A stretch of 64,000 bases of DNA from positions 248,001 through 312,000 of the forward strand of contig JAGYJZ010000001.1 in assembly GCA_018401875.1 (NCBI GenBank). Reading direction: 5' to 3'. Origin of the DNA: Salibacteraceae bacterium. GTDB lineage: Bacteria > Bacteroidota > Bacteroidia > Flavobacteriales_G > Salibacteraceae. The notes below the pieces were generated by a model that saw nothing but the letters and a program-made list of their open reading frames with translations, did not search any database and was not told where the DNA came from. This document shows, in pieces, positions 32,545-40,252 of this stretch; position 1 is the first letter of the stretch; each line of letters starts with the position of its first letter. The position numbers and the translations under genes are program-made.

Positions 32545-33021
32545 ATGAAAAAGCTCATTTTAGCTGTGGGAGTAATTGCATTGCTCTCATCATGCAACAA
32601 AACCAGATTAAACTCAAATCGCTTTAGTGGCGAAGTTTGGAAAATTACAAGTATCACAATTGACGGTGTAGCTGAAGAAGAATCCCATCTTCCGGTGCTT
32701 GAGTTTGAAGATTGCGATAACTACGAAGAGGTGTGCATGGGCCATTGGATTATTGAAAATGAGGATGCGCATTTCGCATGGCAGTTTAGCGATAATGGCG
32801 AAACGTTAACGATCTCAAACCAGTCAGAATCTGACCACAGTCATGAGCATGACGACCATGGCGATGATCACGACCATGTTGATCCGATTGAGCAGTGTCA
32901 AGATCTCAGTGGAAGCTATACAGTTGAAGTCTCTAAAAGAATGCGCATGGAGATCAATTCAACTGAAAGCATTGGTTATTCTGGGGTTGAGGTTAAGATC
33001 GCGATTGAGCGCATAGATTAA
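32545..33021 (+). CDS. His-rich lipoprotein, probable metal binder
   Basis: 158 residues. Lipobox LSSC near residues 14-17. A lipocalin-like beta region follows (FSGEVWKITSITIDG), with Cys pairs (FEDCDNYEEVCMG). The striking part is a His/Asp loop near residues 93-115 containing HSHEHDDHGDDHDH, able to hold zinc, copper or nickel. It is the last gene of the TonB operon, followed by a strong terminator. The His loop is the best direct sign that this operon handles a transition metal. Confidence 0.82.
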   Translation: MKKLILAVGVIALLSSCNKTRLNSNRFSGEVWKITSITIDGVAEEESHLPVLEFEDCDNYEEVCMGHWIIENEDAHFAWQFSDNGETLTISNQSESDHSHEHDDHGDDHDHVDPIEQCQDLSGSYTVEVSKRMRMEINSTESIGYSGVEVKIAIERID

Positions 33022-33033
33022 TTTATGGAAAAT

Positions 33034-33062
33034 AAAAAAGGCGAGAGAAATCTCGCCTTTTT
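33034..33062. terminator. Bidirectional terminator between the His-rich lipoprotein and a Spy-like gene
   Basis: AAAAGGCGAGA, loop GAAA, TCTCGCCTTTT: 11-bp stem with A and T tracts on both sides. It serves the convergent genes ending at 33021 and 33079. Confidence 0.9.
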
Positions 33063-33078
33063 ATCAATCTTGAAATGT

Positions 33079-33459
33079 TTAGTGTGCAGCTGGTGCAGGT
33101 GACGGCTGCTGGCGGTTCGTTGCTCGCTTTTGCCGTTCTTCTTGTCTCAATTCCTGCATCTTAGCTTTTTGTTCTTGGGTTAACACCGCTTGAATTTTTT
33201 GGCGTTCTTCAGCTTTTCCCGCCTTTATATTTTCTCGTTCTTCTGGTGTAAGTCTTGCTCTTTCTTCTGAAGTGTATTCTGTTTTGTACTCCGATCTAAT
33301 CGCTCTGATCTGTTTCATTTGATCCTCTGAAAGGTTTAGCTCGGCCTTGTAGGCTTCCACTTTTTCCGCTTGAATCATTTTTGTCTTCATTGGTTTCTGA
33401 GCGATGGAAACACTTCCGATTACTAGGATAAACAATCCGCTGGCTAGATACTTTTTCAT
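33079..33459 (-). CDS. Small periplasmic Spy/LTxxQ-like protein
   Basis: 126 residues. Signal peptide 1-20 (ending VSIAQ). The rest is highly charged and helical, with LNLSEDQMKQIRAIRSEYKT and VLTQEQKAKMQELRQEERQK, two LTxxQ-like motifs as in Spy/CpxP periplasmic chaperones. It may bind unfolded or metal-stressed proteins. It faces the metal operon at its 3' end but is transcribed alone. The C-terminal Gln/Pro/Ala tail has no known role. Confidence 0.75.
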   Translation of the reverse strand: MKKYLASGLFILVIGSVSIAQKPMKTKMIQAEKVEAYKAELNLSEDQMKQIRAIRSEYKTEYTSEERARLTPEERENIKAGKAEERQKIQAVLTQEQKAKMQELRQEERQKRATNRQQPSPAPAAH

Positions 33460-33512
33460 TTTGCTTCGTTTTAGAGATTTACAAAACTAAACCAAATAGC
33501 GAGCCAAAGAAA

Positions 33513-34226
33513 TTAAAGGTGAAGATAAAAAGGTGAAAAGAGTTTGATCACATCTTCAGTGTAGTCATGGCCTTCTTTGTAAATCGTTATTTCAGAGTAT
33601 TTTATGTTTTGTATTGGTGGTTTTGATAGAACAACGATGAATCGATTGAAGGTTTTATGATGTCTTGGTCGTATGAGCAGTTGTCGTTCTACATGCCACG
33701 AATGACGCAGTGATTCAGCGATAAGTTCATTGTACCGATCAAAAGGAAGAATCAACGCTAGCTTTCCGCTGTCTGATGCTAGTCTCCATGAAAGGGTTAG
33801 AAGGTCAGGTAAATCCAATTCACCTTCGTGTCGTGCATTTTTCTTGCGCTCAGACAAGTTTTTAGTTGAGCCAACAAAATAGGGCGGATTGCTCACGATC
33901 AGGTCGAATTTACGCTTGGTTTCACCTGCATATAAGGCCAAGCTTTTATGATGAGCCGTGAGCCTTTTAGCCCAGGGCGATGCTTCAAAGTTTTCTTTGG
34001 CTTGCCGGCTGCTAACCATGTCTATGTCTATGGCGTCAATTGTGGCCACACTTTTTTGAGCGAGCATGAGTGCTATTACTCCACTGCCTGTGCCAATATC
34101 TAAGATGCGTTCGGCATGTGCTGCATCGATCCACGAGCCTAAAAGACATGCATCGGTGCCCACTTTGAAGGCAGCATTTTGTTGGTTTACCTTAAACTGT
34201 TTGAATTCAAACCACGTATTCGACAT
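33513..34226 (-). CDS. trmN: tRNA1(Val) (adenine-N6)-methyltransferase, TrmN6-like
   Basis: 237 residues. The protein starts with the FKQFKVNQQNAAFKVGTDAC pattern of the family. The SAM-binding motif is ILDIGTGSGVIALMLAQKS near residues 40-58, and the methyltransferase catalytic NPPY occurs in DLIVSNPPYFVG near 107-118. E. coli TrmN6 (YfiC) methylates A37 of tRNA1(Val). The start lies right beside the stop of punA upstream, so the two are in one transcript. It could act on a different substrate, but the NPPYF motif fits N6-adenine transfer. Confidence 0.88.
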   Translation of the reverse strand: MSNTWFEFKQFKVNQQNAAFKVGTDACLLGSWIDAAHAERILDIGTGSGVIALMLAQKSVATIDAIDIDMVSSRQAKENFEASPWAKRLTAHHKSLALYAGETKRKFDLIVSNPPYFVGSTKNLSERKKNARHEGELDLPDLLTLSWRLASDSGKLALILPFDRYNELIAESLRHSWHVERQLLIRPRHHKTFNRFIVVLSKPPIQNIKYSEITIYKEGHDYTEDVIKLFSPFYLHL

Positions 34227-35045
34227 TTACAGTGTACGAATTACTTCTGGGAACAGCGCAATGAGCTTCTCTTCAGCTTTTCCTGCAATCGCAAGTATCT
34301 CTGAAATATTTATAGGGTGTAAGTCATCGGGGTCGCATTCATCCGTTAATACGATCACTGCCGCACATTGCATACCGCTGTGTTTTGCAACGATCACTTC
34401 AGGAACGGTGCTCATTCCAACGGCATCAGCCCCGATCTTGCGAAGAAACTTATACTCAGCCGGAGACTCAAGCATCGGGCCGGGCACCGAAACATACACG
34501 CCTTGCTTGAGGCTAATGTTCAATGAATCAGCAGTTTCTTTAATCAAGTGTTGAAGGTTTTTTGCGTATGCCTCACTCATATCAGGAAATCGAACACCGA
34601 GTCGTTCGTCATTGGCGCCAATAAGCGGATTGTCGGGTAAAAGATTGATCTGATCTGTAATCATCATCAGGTCACCTTTTTTAAAATTGAGGTTCATGGC
34701 ACCGGCAGCTCCAGAAAGTAATAGGGTAGATGCGCCTAAGAATTTCATTACCCTGATCGGAAAGGTGATCGCCTGCATATCGTATCCTTCGTAAAAATGC
34801 AATCGGCCTTGCATGGCCAGCACGTTCTTTCCGCCTAACCTCCCGAAAATCAATTTTCCTTGGTGCGACTCTACCGTGGATGCCGAGAAATGAGGTATTT
34901 CCTGATAGTCAATGATGACTGGATTTTCGATCGACTCAACGAGCTTCCCCAACCCTGAACCTAAAACGAGGCCAACATCCACATTCCGAATTCCGCGCGA
35001 TTCAAGAAAAGTTTTCGACTCTTGAATTTTGTCAAATAAGTTCAT
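34227..35045 (-). CDS. punA: Purine nucleoside phosphorylase (trimeric type)
   Basis: 272 residues. It cleaves inosine and guanosine with phosphate. Phosphate-site motif GLVLGSGLGKLVESI (residues about 25-39), HFSASTVESHQGKLIFGRLG, LLLSGAAGAMN, and the purine-site MSTVPEVIVAKHSGMQCAAV near 215-234. VSVPGPMLESPAEYK matches PNP class 2/low-molecular-mass enzymes. It is followed without a gap by the TrmN6-like gene and preceded by an SDR gene at 8 bases. Confidence 0.93.
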   Translation of the reverse strand: MNLFDKIQESKTFLESRGIRNVDVGLVLGSGLGKLVESIENPVIIDYQEIPHFSASTVESHQGKLIFGRLGGKNVLAMQGRLHFYEGYDMQAITFPIRVMKFLGASTLLLSGAAGAMNLNFKKGDLMMITDQINLLPDNPLIGANDERLGVRFPDMSEAYAKNLQHLIKETADSLNISLKQGVYVSVPGPMLESPAEYKFLRKIGADAVGMSTVPEVIVAKHSGMQCAAVIVLTDECDPDDLHPINISEILAIAGKAEEKLIALFPEVIRTL

Positions 35046-35052
35046 GGCTATA

Positions 35053-35814
35053 TCAATTCTGACGGTTGATGTAAAAACTGTTTGCTTGCGCCATGCTCGT
35101 CAGCACGAGGTCGTTGATGCAGACATTGGGCGCAAGTGTAGTCACGTAGTACACTTGCTCTGCCACATCGCGTGCGGTCATGGGATCATATCCATTATAA
35201 GCCGTTTTGGCTTTTGCAGTATCGCCATGAAATCGCACGATACTAAATTCTGTTTCCGCAGCACCCGGAGCAATTTGTGTCACTTTTATTCCTGTTCCCA
35301 GAAGGTCGATCCGCATTCCTTTTGTGATGGCGTCAACGGCATGTTTTGAGGCACAATATACGTTGCCATGTTCGTATACTTCTTTTCCAGCGGTAGATCC
35401 AATATTTATGATGTGGCCCTTTTTTCGATCAACCATCAGCGGAATGATAGCCTTTGACACATAGAGTAATCCTTTTACATTGGTGTCGATCATTTTATCC
35501 CAATCGCTGATATCTCCATCTTGAATGTGGTTTAAGCCACTTGCTAATCCGGCATTGTTCACCAAAACATCAATATTCTTCCATTCTTCAGGCATGCTCT
35601 CAAAGTGGTCTTGCACGTCTGCTGCGATTCTCACGTCAAATGAAAGTGGTAAAACACGAATCCCATACTCTGCCTCTAATGCTTGCTTGAGGTTGGTAAG
35701 GCGATCAGTTCTTCTTCCTGTAATGATTAGATTGAAGTTGTTTTTCGCGAAAATTTTGGCGATGGCTTCACCAAATCCAGCTGTTGCTCCAGTAATTAAT
35801 GCAATTTTATTCAT
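35053..35814 (-). CDS. Classical SDR oxidoreductase, YdfG-like
   Basis: 253 residues. Cofactor motif ITGATAGFGEAIAKIFAKNN (residues about 7-26), NNAG in VLVNNAGLASG (about 85-95), catalytic Ser in NIGSTAGKEVYEHGNVYCAS and the intact Tyr-x3-Lys, YCASK, near 150-154. The closest well-known relative is YdfG, an NADP-dependent 3-hydroxy acid (serine/allothreonine) dehydrogenase. Unlike the SDR at 10813-11496, every catalytic residue is present. It stands upstream of punA on the same strand; the link in function is not clear. Confidence 0.85.
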   Translation of the reverse strand: MNKIALITGATAGFGEAIAKIFAKNNFNLIITGRRTDRLTNLKQALEAEYGIRVLPLSFDVRIAADVQDHFESMPEEWKNIDVLVNNAGLASGLNHIQDGDISDWDKMIDTNVKGLLYVSKAIIPLMVDRKKGHIINIGSTAGKEVYEHGNVYCASKHAVDAITKGMRIDLLGTGIKVTQIAPGAAETEFSIVRFHGDTAKAKTAYNGYDPMTARDVAEQVYYVTTLAPNVCINDLVLTSMAQANSFYINRQN

Positions 35815-35879
35815 GCCTCAAAACTAGCATATGAGGGGCTGAAATCGGTGAAGAAGAGTGCGTAAAAAAAGGGTGCTGG

Positions 35880-36830
35880 TTATAGTCCGCCCACCAATCG
35901 TTTGATAATAACAGAAATAGGCTCAACCGCTTTTATACTCTCAATACTCGGCCCGGCCACCCACACCGTTTTGTAGGTCGCTTTGTTTGCTGCGTTTGAA
36001 ATTTTGTTTAATCCACGCACCGCAATGAGCATCTTGATGTATTTCTTGAGCCATTTGTTGCGGTGCATGAGTTTTTCTAGAAACCCAGCTTCCGTGCCGA
36101 TGCTTTGCACATAAGGTGTGTTGATAACGGTGAGCGCGCTGCCCGACATCTTTGTGGTGCGCACGATGTCTTTTTCACCGTACTGCACCAACGCATTTTT
36201 ATAGTCGTCAGAAACGCCTGCTTCTTCGCTGGCAATGAATATTGTGCCCACAGAAACGGCACTTGCACCCAAATCCAACATCCGTTTAATGTCATCGCTA
36301 TTGCTCACACCGCCAGCTGAAATGATTGGAATGCTCAATTCCTTCTTGAGCATTGGTATTAGCTCTTCGGGTGGAATATTTCCTGCGTGTCCGCCTGCCA
36401 CCGAATTCACAGCTATAACAGCGTCTGCACCGAGTTCTTCAACTTTTTTCGCGTATTTCAAGTCGGTGACGTCACAAAAAACTTTGATGCCATGTGGCTT
36501 GCATTTATCGATGCATTCTTTCGGATTACCCAACGAGGTGATGATGTAATCGACCTTCTTTTCAACGCACGTTTCAAGCTGACTTCTATACTTGACGTTT
36601 GATTTATTGACGATGAGGTTTACTCCGAAAGCTTTGTTGGTATGGGCACGCAGTTCATCAATTGCCGTGCGAAGTTCTTTGTCGGTTCGGTAGTTTAATG
36701 CTGGAAAACACCCCGATATTCCATTGTCTGCAGCTCCTTTCATCATTGCCACATTGGACACCAAAAACATTGGCGCCATGATGACAGGATATTCCGAATC
36801 GAAAAGAGATGTGTGTACTTGAGTTGCCAT
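35880..36830 (-). CDS. Nitronate monooxygenase-family FMN enzyme
   Basis: 316 residues, TIM barrel of the NPD/nitronate monooxygenase family. YPVIMAPMFLVSNVAMMKGA near residues 14-33 and the FMN phosphate-binding AVNSVAGGHAGNIPPEELIP and SAGGVSNSDDIKRMLDLGAS (about 170-200) are clear. It would oxidise nitronates to carbonyls and nitrite using FMN, or act as a related enoyl reductase. It lies 68 bases downstream of the three-gene symporter operon and might be its last gene. Specific substrate not predictable. Confidence 0.87.
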   Translation of the reverse strand: MATQVHTSLFDSEYPVIMAPMFLVSNVAMMKGAADNGISGCFPALNYRTDKELRTAIDELRAHTNKAFGVNLIVNKSNVKYRSQLETCVEKKVDYIITSLGNPKECIDKCKPHGIKVFCDVTDLKYAKKVEELGADAVIAVNSVAGGHAGNIPPEELIPMLKKELSIPIISAGGVSNSDDIKRMLDLGASAVSVGTIFIASEEAGVSDDYKNALVQYGEKDIVRTTKMSGSALTVINTPYVQSIGTEAGFLEKLMHRNKWLKKYIKMLIAVRGLNKISNAANKATYKTVWVAGPSIESIKAVEPISVIIKRLVGGL

Positions 36831-36898
36831 TTGTTAAAGGTACATCAGCAAGGTGATTGGTTGCCGGCACAACCAACGAAAATCAAAGAAAATTCTAT

Positions 36899-37309
36899 TT
36901 AGCGTCTAAAACCCATAAGCATTACTGCGCATCCGCTCGCCCCCGCGATTGGATCAAGCTCTGTTTCGATAATCACATCCAGTGTTGACTCGATTTGAAA
37001 ATCCCAATGTGGTGCATTCTGGTAGACATCATTCTTGAAAATCAAGTTTCTATCCGCGTCAAAAACCCTGAATTGAAGGTTGCCGTCTTGCGTTCCGCTG
37101 CAGCCGGCTAATCGGTAGGTAGTTCCACCGTAAAGGGTAGCATTAAACTCAGCCACTTGATTGGTCAAAAGAAGGGCGCGATAGTGCTGACCATCGGAAA
37201 GGTACTCGGCAGAAATATGGTTTTGGCAAACGTCAGCCGTAATTTCACATTGGGCATTAGCGCCAAATGACGCCAAGGAAAGAAAACAAATCAGGATCAA
37301 ATTTCTCAT
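36899..37309 (-). CDS. Small secreted protein, third gene of the symporter operon
   Basis: 136 residues. Signal peptide 1-19 (LILICFLSLASFGANAQC). The mature domain is beta-rich and has four or five Cys (CEITADVCQNH, LAGCSG, ASGCAVM), suggesting disulfides. The start overlaps the stop of the lipoprotein gene by 4 bases (ATGA). No family recognised. Its partner genes are a lipoprotein and an SSS symporter, so a role at the cell surface is likely. Confidence 0.7.
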   Translation of the reverse strand: MRNLILICFLSLASFGANAQCEITADVCQNHISAEYLSDGQHYRALLLTNQVAEFNATLYGGTTYRLAGCSGTQDGNLQFRVFDADRNLIFKNDVYQNAPHWDFQIESTLDVIIETELDPIAGASGCAVMLMGFRR

Positions 37310-38190
37310 GAGGCTGAAGTTGTGATTATGTTACTGCGTAGAACAGATATTTTATTTGAAATTTCTTCCATTAAGGCATCATCCAATTCAACAGAACTTT
37401 TGCTTTTAACGATAGTAAGTTTTTGGTCGGCCTTCGTTTCAGGTTCAAAATACGAGTAGGTCGTCTTCACTTTTGCGAAGGATGTTTTTAGGTCATTCAA
37501 TGACGCGAGAATATCGTCAAAACGGCCGTCAGTGTTTTGCTGAGTCACAAGGCCAATCAAATTTTCGAGTGTATTTTTTTGTTCTCCTACGCGTGCCCTT
37601 AGTTTGCCATTGTCGAGACTTTTGCTCAATTCAGACACAAAGTATAACGACTCAACCCAACCACCGTAAAGAATCATCGCACTGAGGTCTTCGCTTTCAT
37701 TTTCTTTCAAATACTCATCGCTTAAGCGGTTCAATTCAGATACAAAAATCAAAAGCGAATCTTTGTTCTCCATGTTTCCTTCAAAACGTTTGATCAATCC
37801 TTTGTACAAGGCAGGAGAAATTCCAAGTTCAGTTCCCAACTTCTTTGTAGTTGCGAGCAGCGTAAATGCTTTCTGAGATTGATTGTAGATCAGGCAGTAA
37901 CCCAAATCAGCTCCGTAAACACCCAAATTCATGGCTTGCTTTTCTTTTACTGAGTATTGCCCAGCATCAACAGTTGGGTTGAGCAGAGACTCCGTAAAGT
38001 CACCTCCAACCTCTTCAATCAACATTGCAGTTTCGAGTGGGGAAGGAAGGTTGAATAACTTGTCACCAACCTTCAGAACAGACGAACCTGAACTATCATT
38101 GCTGGCGTTTGGGTCTTCTCCACCGCATGATGAAAGCGATATAACCGATAGAAAGGCAACCGCGAAGAGAAAAGATAAAGATGATTTCAT
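37306..38190 (-). CDS. Lipoprotein of unknown function, second gene of the symporter operon
   Basis: 294 residues. Lipobox LSSCGG at residues 19-24, followed by a Ser/Asp-rich linker and a mostly helical domain (VGDKLFNLPSPLETAMLIEE, YLKENESEDLSAMILYGGWV). It overlaps the SSS symporter stop by 4 bases and the next gene by 4 bases, so all three are coupled. I do not recognise the family. A similar helical lipoprotein is a recurrent Bacteroidota type of unknown role. Confidence 0.72.
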   Translation of the reverse strand: MKSSLSFLFAVAFLSVISLSSCGGEDPNASNDSSGSSVLKVGDKLFNLPSPLETAMLIEEVGGDFTESLLNPTVDAGQYSVKEKQAMNLGVYGADLGYCLIYNQSQKAFTLLATTKKLGTELGISPALYKGLIKRFEGNMENKDSLLIFVSELNRLSDEYLKENESEDLSAMILYGGWVESLYFVSELSKSLDNGKLRARVGEQKNTLENLIGLVTQQNTDGRFDDILASLNDLKTSFAKVKTTYSYFEPETKADQKLTIVKSKSSVELDDALMEEISNKISVLRSNIITTSAS

Positions 38191-40160
38191 TTAGATTCTG
38201 AATTGCGCTCGAAGATATTGGTTTTTTTGAGAAATATCTTCAAACCGAAAACGGATATAATTGACAATGAAACGTAGATCACTGCATTTAGGAATTCCAT
38301 CAAAATTAAACTTCCAATCGCAAATAAAAACGAAATAATAAAAACGATCATTGATACTGAATTACCAGCCAACCATTTTAGTTGTTTGTTTCGTTCGCTA
38401 ATGCCTTGAATATAAGAAGGCCAAACACCCATTGGTTGCACGCGAGCATCGAATGATTCGATGTGCTTTTGAGTCGGTTTTGGAGTGAGAAAGGTTACTG
38501 TAATCCACACAATACTTGTAAATCCAACAGTGAAATAATACGGTCCGTATTCATCCATAAATGTTTGCCCCAGTTTTTCATTCAAATAAAACTGACAAAA
38601 AGAATAAGCAAGCAGAGGAGCCAGCGTGGCAGCAATTTCGCTCCAGGCATTTACGCGCCACCAATACCAACGTAAAATAAGTACCAATCCTAATCCTGCG
38701 CCACATTGTAAAATGAATTCCCAAACCCCACTTATGCTCGTCACAAAAGGTGTGACTGCGGCACCGAGCAACATAATTGCCACCGAAGCAATGCGGCTGT
38801 ATTTGACCAATGCTGACTGAGAAGAATCTTGTTTTATGGGTAAAATCAAATCGTTGACCACGTAGCTCGCACCCCAATTCACCTGTGTTGAAATGGTGCT
38901 CAAATAGGCTGCAATGAACGCCACCAGAAGCAATCCAACCAATCCTGCTGGCAAAAACTGACGCATTGCAAATACAAATCCCAGTCGTGGCTCGAAATGG
39001 TATTTTACTTGGCGCTCAAATTCTGTGTTTCTCAGCGAGGGAAATAAGCTCAGAAACTCTTCAGGTGTTTTCGCCCCAACGGTCGTTATCGACAAGTTTT
39101 CGCTTTCTGGATGGAACTCTAATACTTCATGGCCCTCAGAAAAATAGTTAATGTTGTCTACCAATTTCTGATCTGTGGGCGTATACAGAACCACGGCACA
39201 AAGGCCAACGATGATCCATGGCCAAGGGCGAATGCAATAGTGTCCGACTTGAAATAATAATGTCGCCCAGATGGCGTCTTTTTCTGTTTTCGTGCTCATC
39301 ATACGCTGTGCGATGTATCCGCCACCTCCTGGCTCGGCTCCTGGATACCAACTTGCCCACCACTGAATGGCGATGAATGAAAAGAATGCGCCCAGTGTAA
39401 GTCCAAAACCATGCAGCGATGAAGTGGTCGATGACTCCGAAGAATCAGATGAGATTCTCGGTACAAAATCTAAACTTGAGGCTGGTAACTTTGCTTTGAG
39501 CGCGTCTATCCCTCCCACTTGTTCGCTATTTACCACCAAAATCGCAAGGACGATACATCCAATCATGGCAATGGTAAATTGAATCGTGTCTGTAATGGCC
39601 ACACCTTTTAATCCTGACAAAGCGGAATAAGAGACTGCTAAAACCATCAAACCAAGCGTCACCAAATAGGCGGTGTCTCGCGCAACATCGAAGAAAACCT
39701 CGATCAATGACATCATCGCCAAGTTGACCCAAGCGATAATAATAGCATTGATAAACAAGCCGAGATAGGCTGATTTAAAAAGTCGTAGATAAAAGGCGGG
39801 CTTTCCCTCATACCGCAGTTGAATAAATTCGAGCTCCGTCAAAATATTCGACCTGCGCCAAAGCATTGCGAAGAAGAATGTAGTTAAAGCACCACCGAAA
39901 ATAAACGACCACCACAGCCAGTTCTTGGAAATTCCTCCGGTAGAAACCAATTCAGAAACAGCCAACGGTGTGTCAGCAGCAAATGTGGTGGCAACCATCG
40001 AAAGACCAGCGATGTACCACGGTAAGTTTCGTCCACCCAAGAAAAAATCGCCAATGCTTTTACCCGCGTTCTTTCGGTAATGCAATCCGATGCCCAGCGA
40101 AAGCAGCAGAAAAACAATGATGATGGACCAGTCGAGCAGTGTTAGCATAATCGTTGACAC
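38187..40160 (-). CDS. Sodium:solute symporter (SSS family)
   Basis: 657 residues with about 13-15 hydrophobic segments. The N-terminus IIIVFLLLSLGIGLHYRKNA and SIGDFFLGGRNLPWYIAGLS (residues about 34-53) are typical of SSS transporters, with the LSMVATTFAADTP sodium-site helix after it. A large loop at about 330-385 (KLVDNINYFSEGHEVLEFHP) is external or cytosolic. It imports a small solute with sodium; sugar, amino acid and carboxylate transporters all occur in this family. It is the first gene of a coupled unit with a lipoprotein and a secreted protein, an arrangement that suggests surface accessory proteins for the transport. Confidence 0.87.
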   Translation of the reverse strand: MSTIMLTLLDWSIIIVFLLLSLGIGLHYRKNAGKSIGDFFLGGRNLPWYIAGLSMVATTFAADTPLAVSELVSTGGISKNWLWWSFIFGGALTTFFFAMLWRRSNILTELEFIQLRYEGKPAFYLRLFKSAYLGLFINAIIIAWVNLAMMSLIEVFFDVARDTAYLVTLGLMVLAVSYSALSGLKGVAITDTIQFTIAMIGCIVLAILVVNSEQVGGIDALKAKLPASSLDFVPRISSDSSESSTTSSLHGFGLTLGAFFSFIAIQWWASWYPGAEPGGGGYIAQRMMSTKTEKDAIWATLLFQVGHYCIRPWPWIIVGLCAVVLYTPTDQKLVDNINYFSEGHEVLEFHPESENLSITTVGAKTPEEFLSLFPSLRNTEFERQVKYHFEPRLGFVFAMRQFLPAGLVGLLLVAFIAAYLSTISTQVNWGASYVVNDLILPIKQDSSQSALVKYSRIASVAIMLLGAAVTPFVTSISGVWEFILQCGAGLGLVLILRWYWWRVNAWSEIAATLAPLLAYSFCQFYLNEKLGQTFMDEYGPYYFTVGFTSIVWITVTFLTPKPTQKHIESFDARVQPMGVWPSYIQGISERNKQLKWLAGNSVSMIVFIISFLFAIGSLILMEFLNAVIYVSLSIISVFGLKIFLKKTNIFERNSESK

Positions 40161-40252
40161 AATAGTATGACTGTGGTCAAAGGAAACGATGCCTGCGTTG
40201 GGTTAGTTTTTAACACTTCACGCATGGCGCGCCTGATGCTTTTACATTCGCA

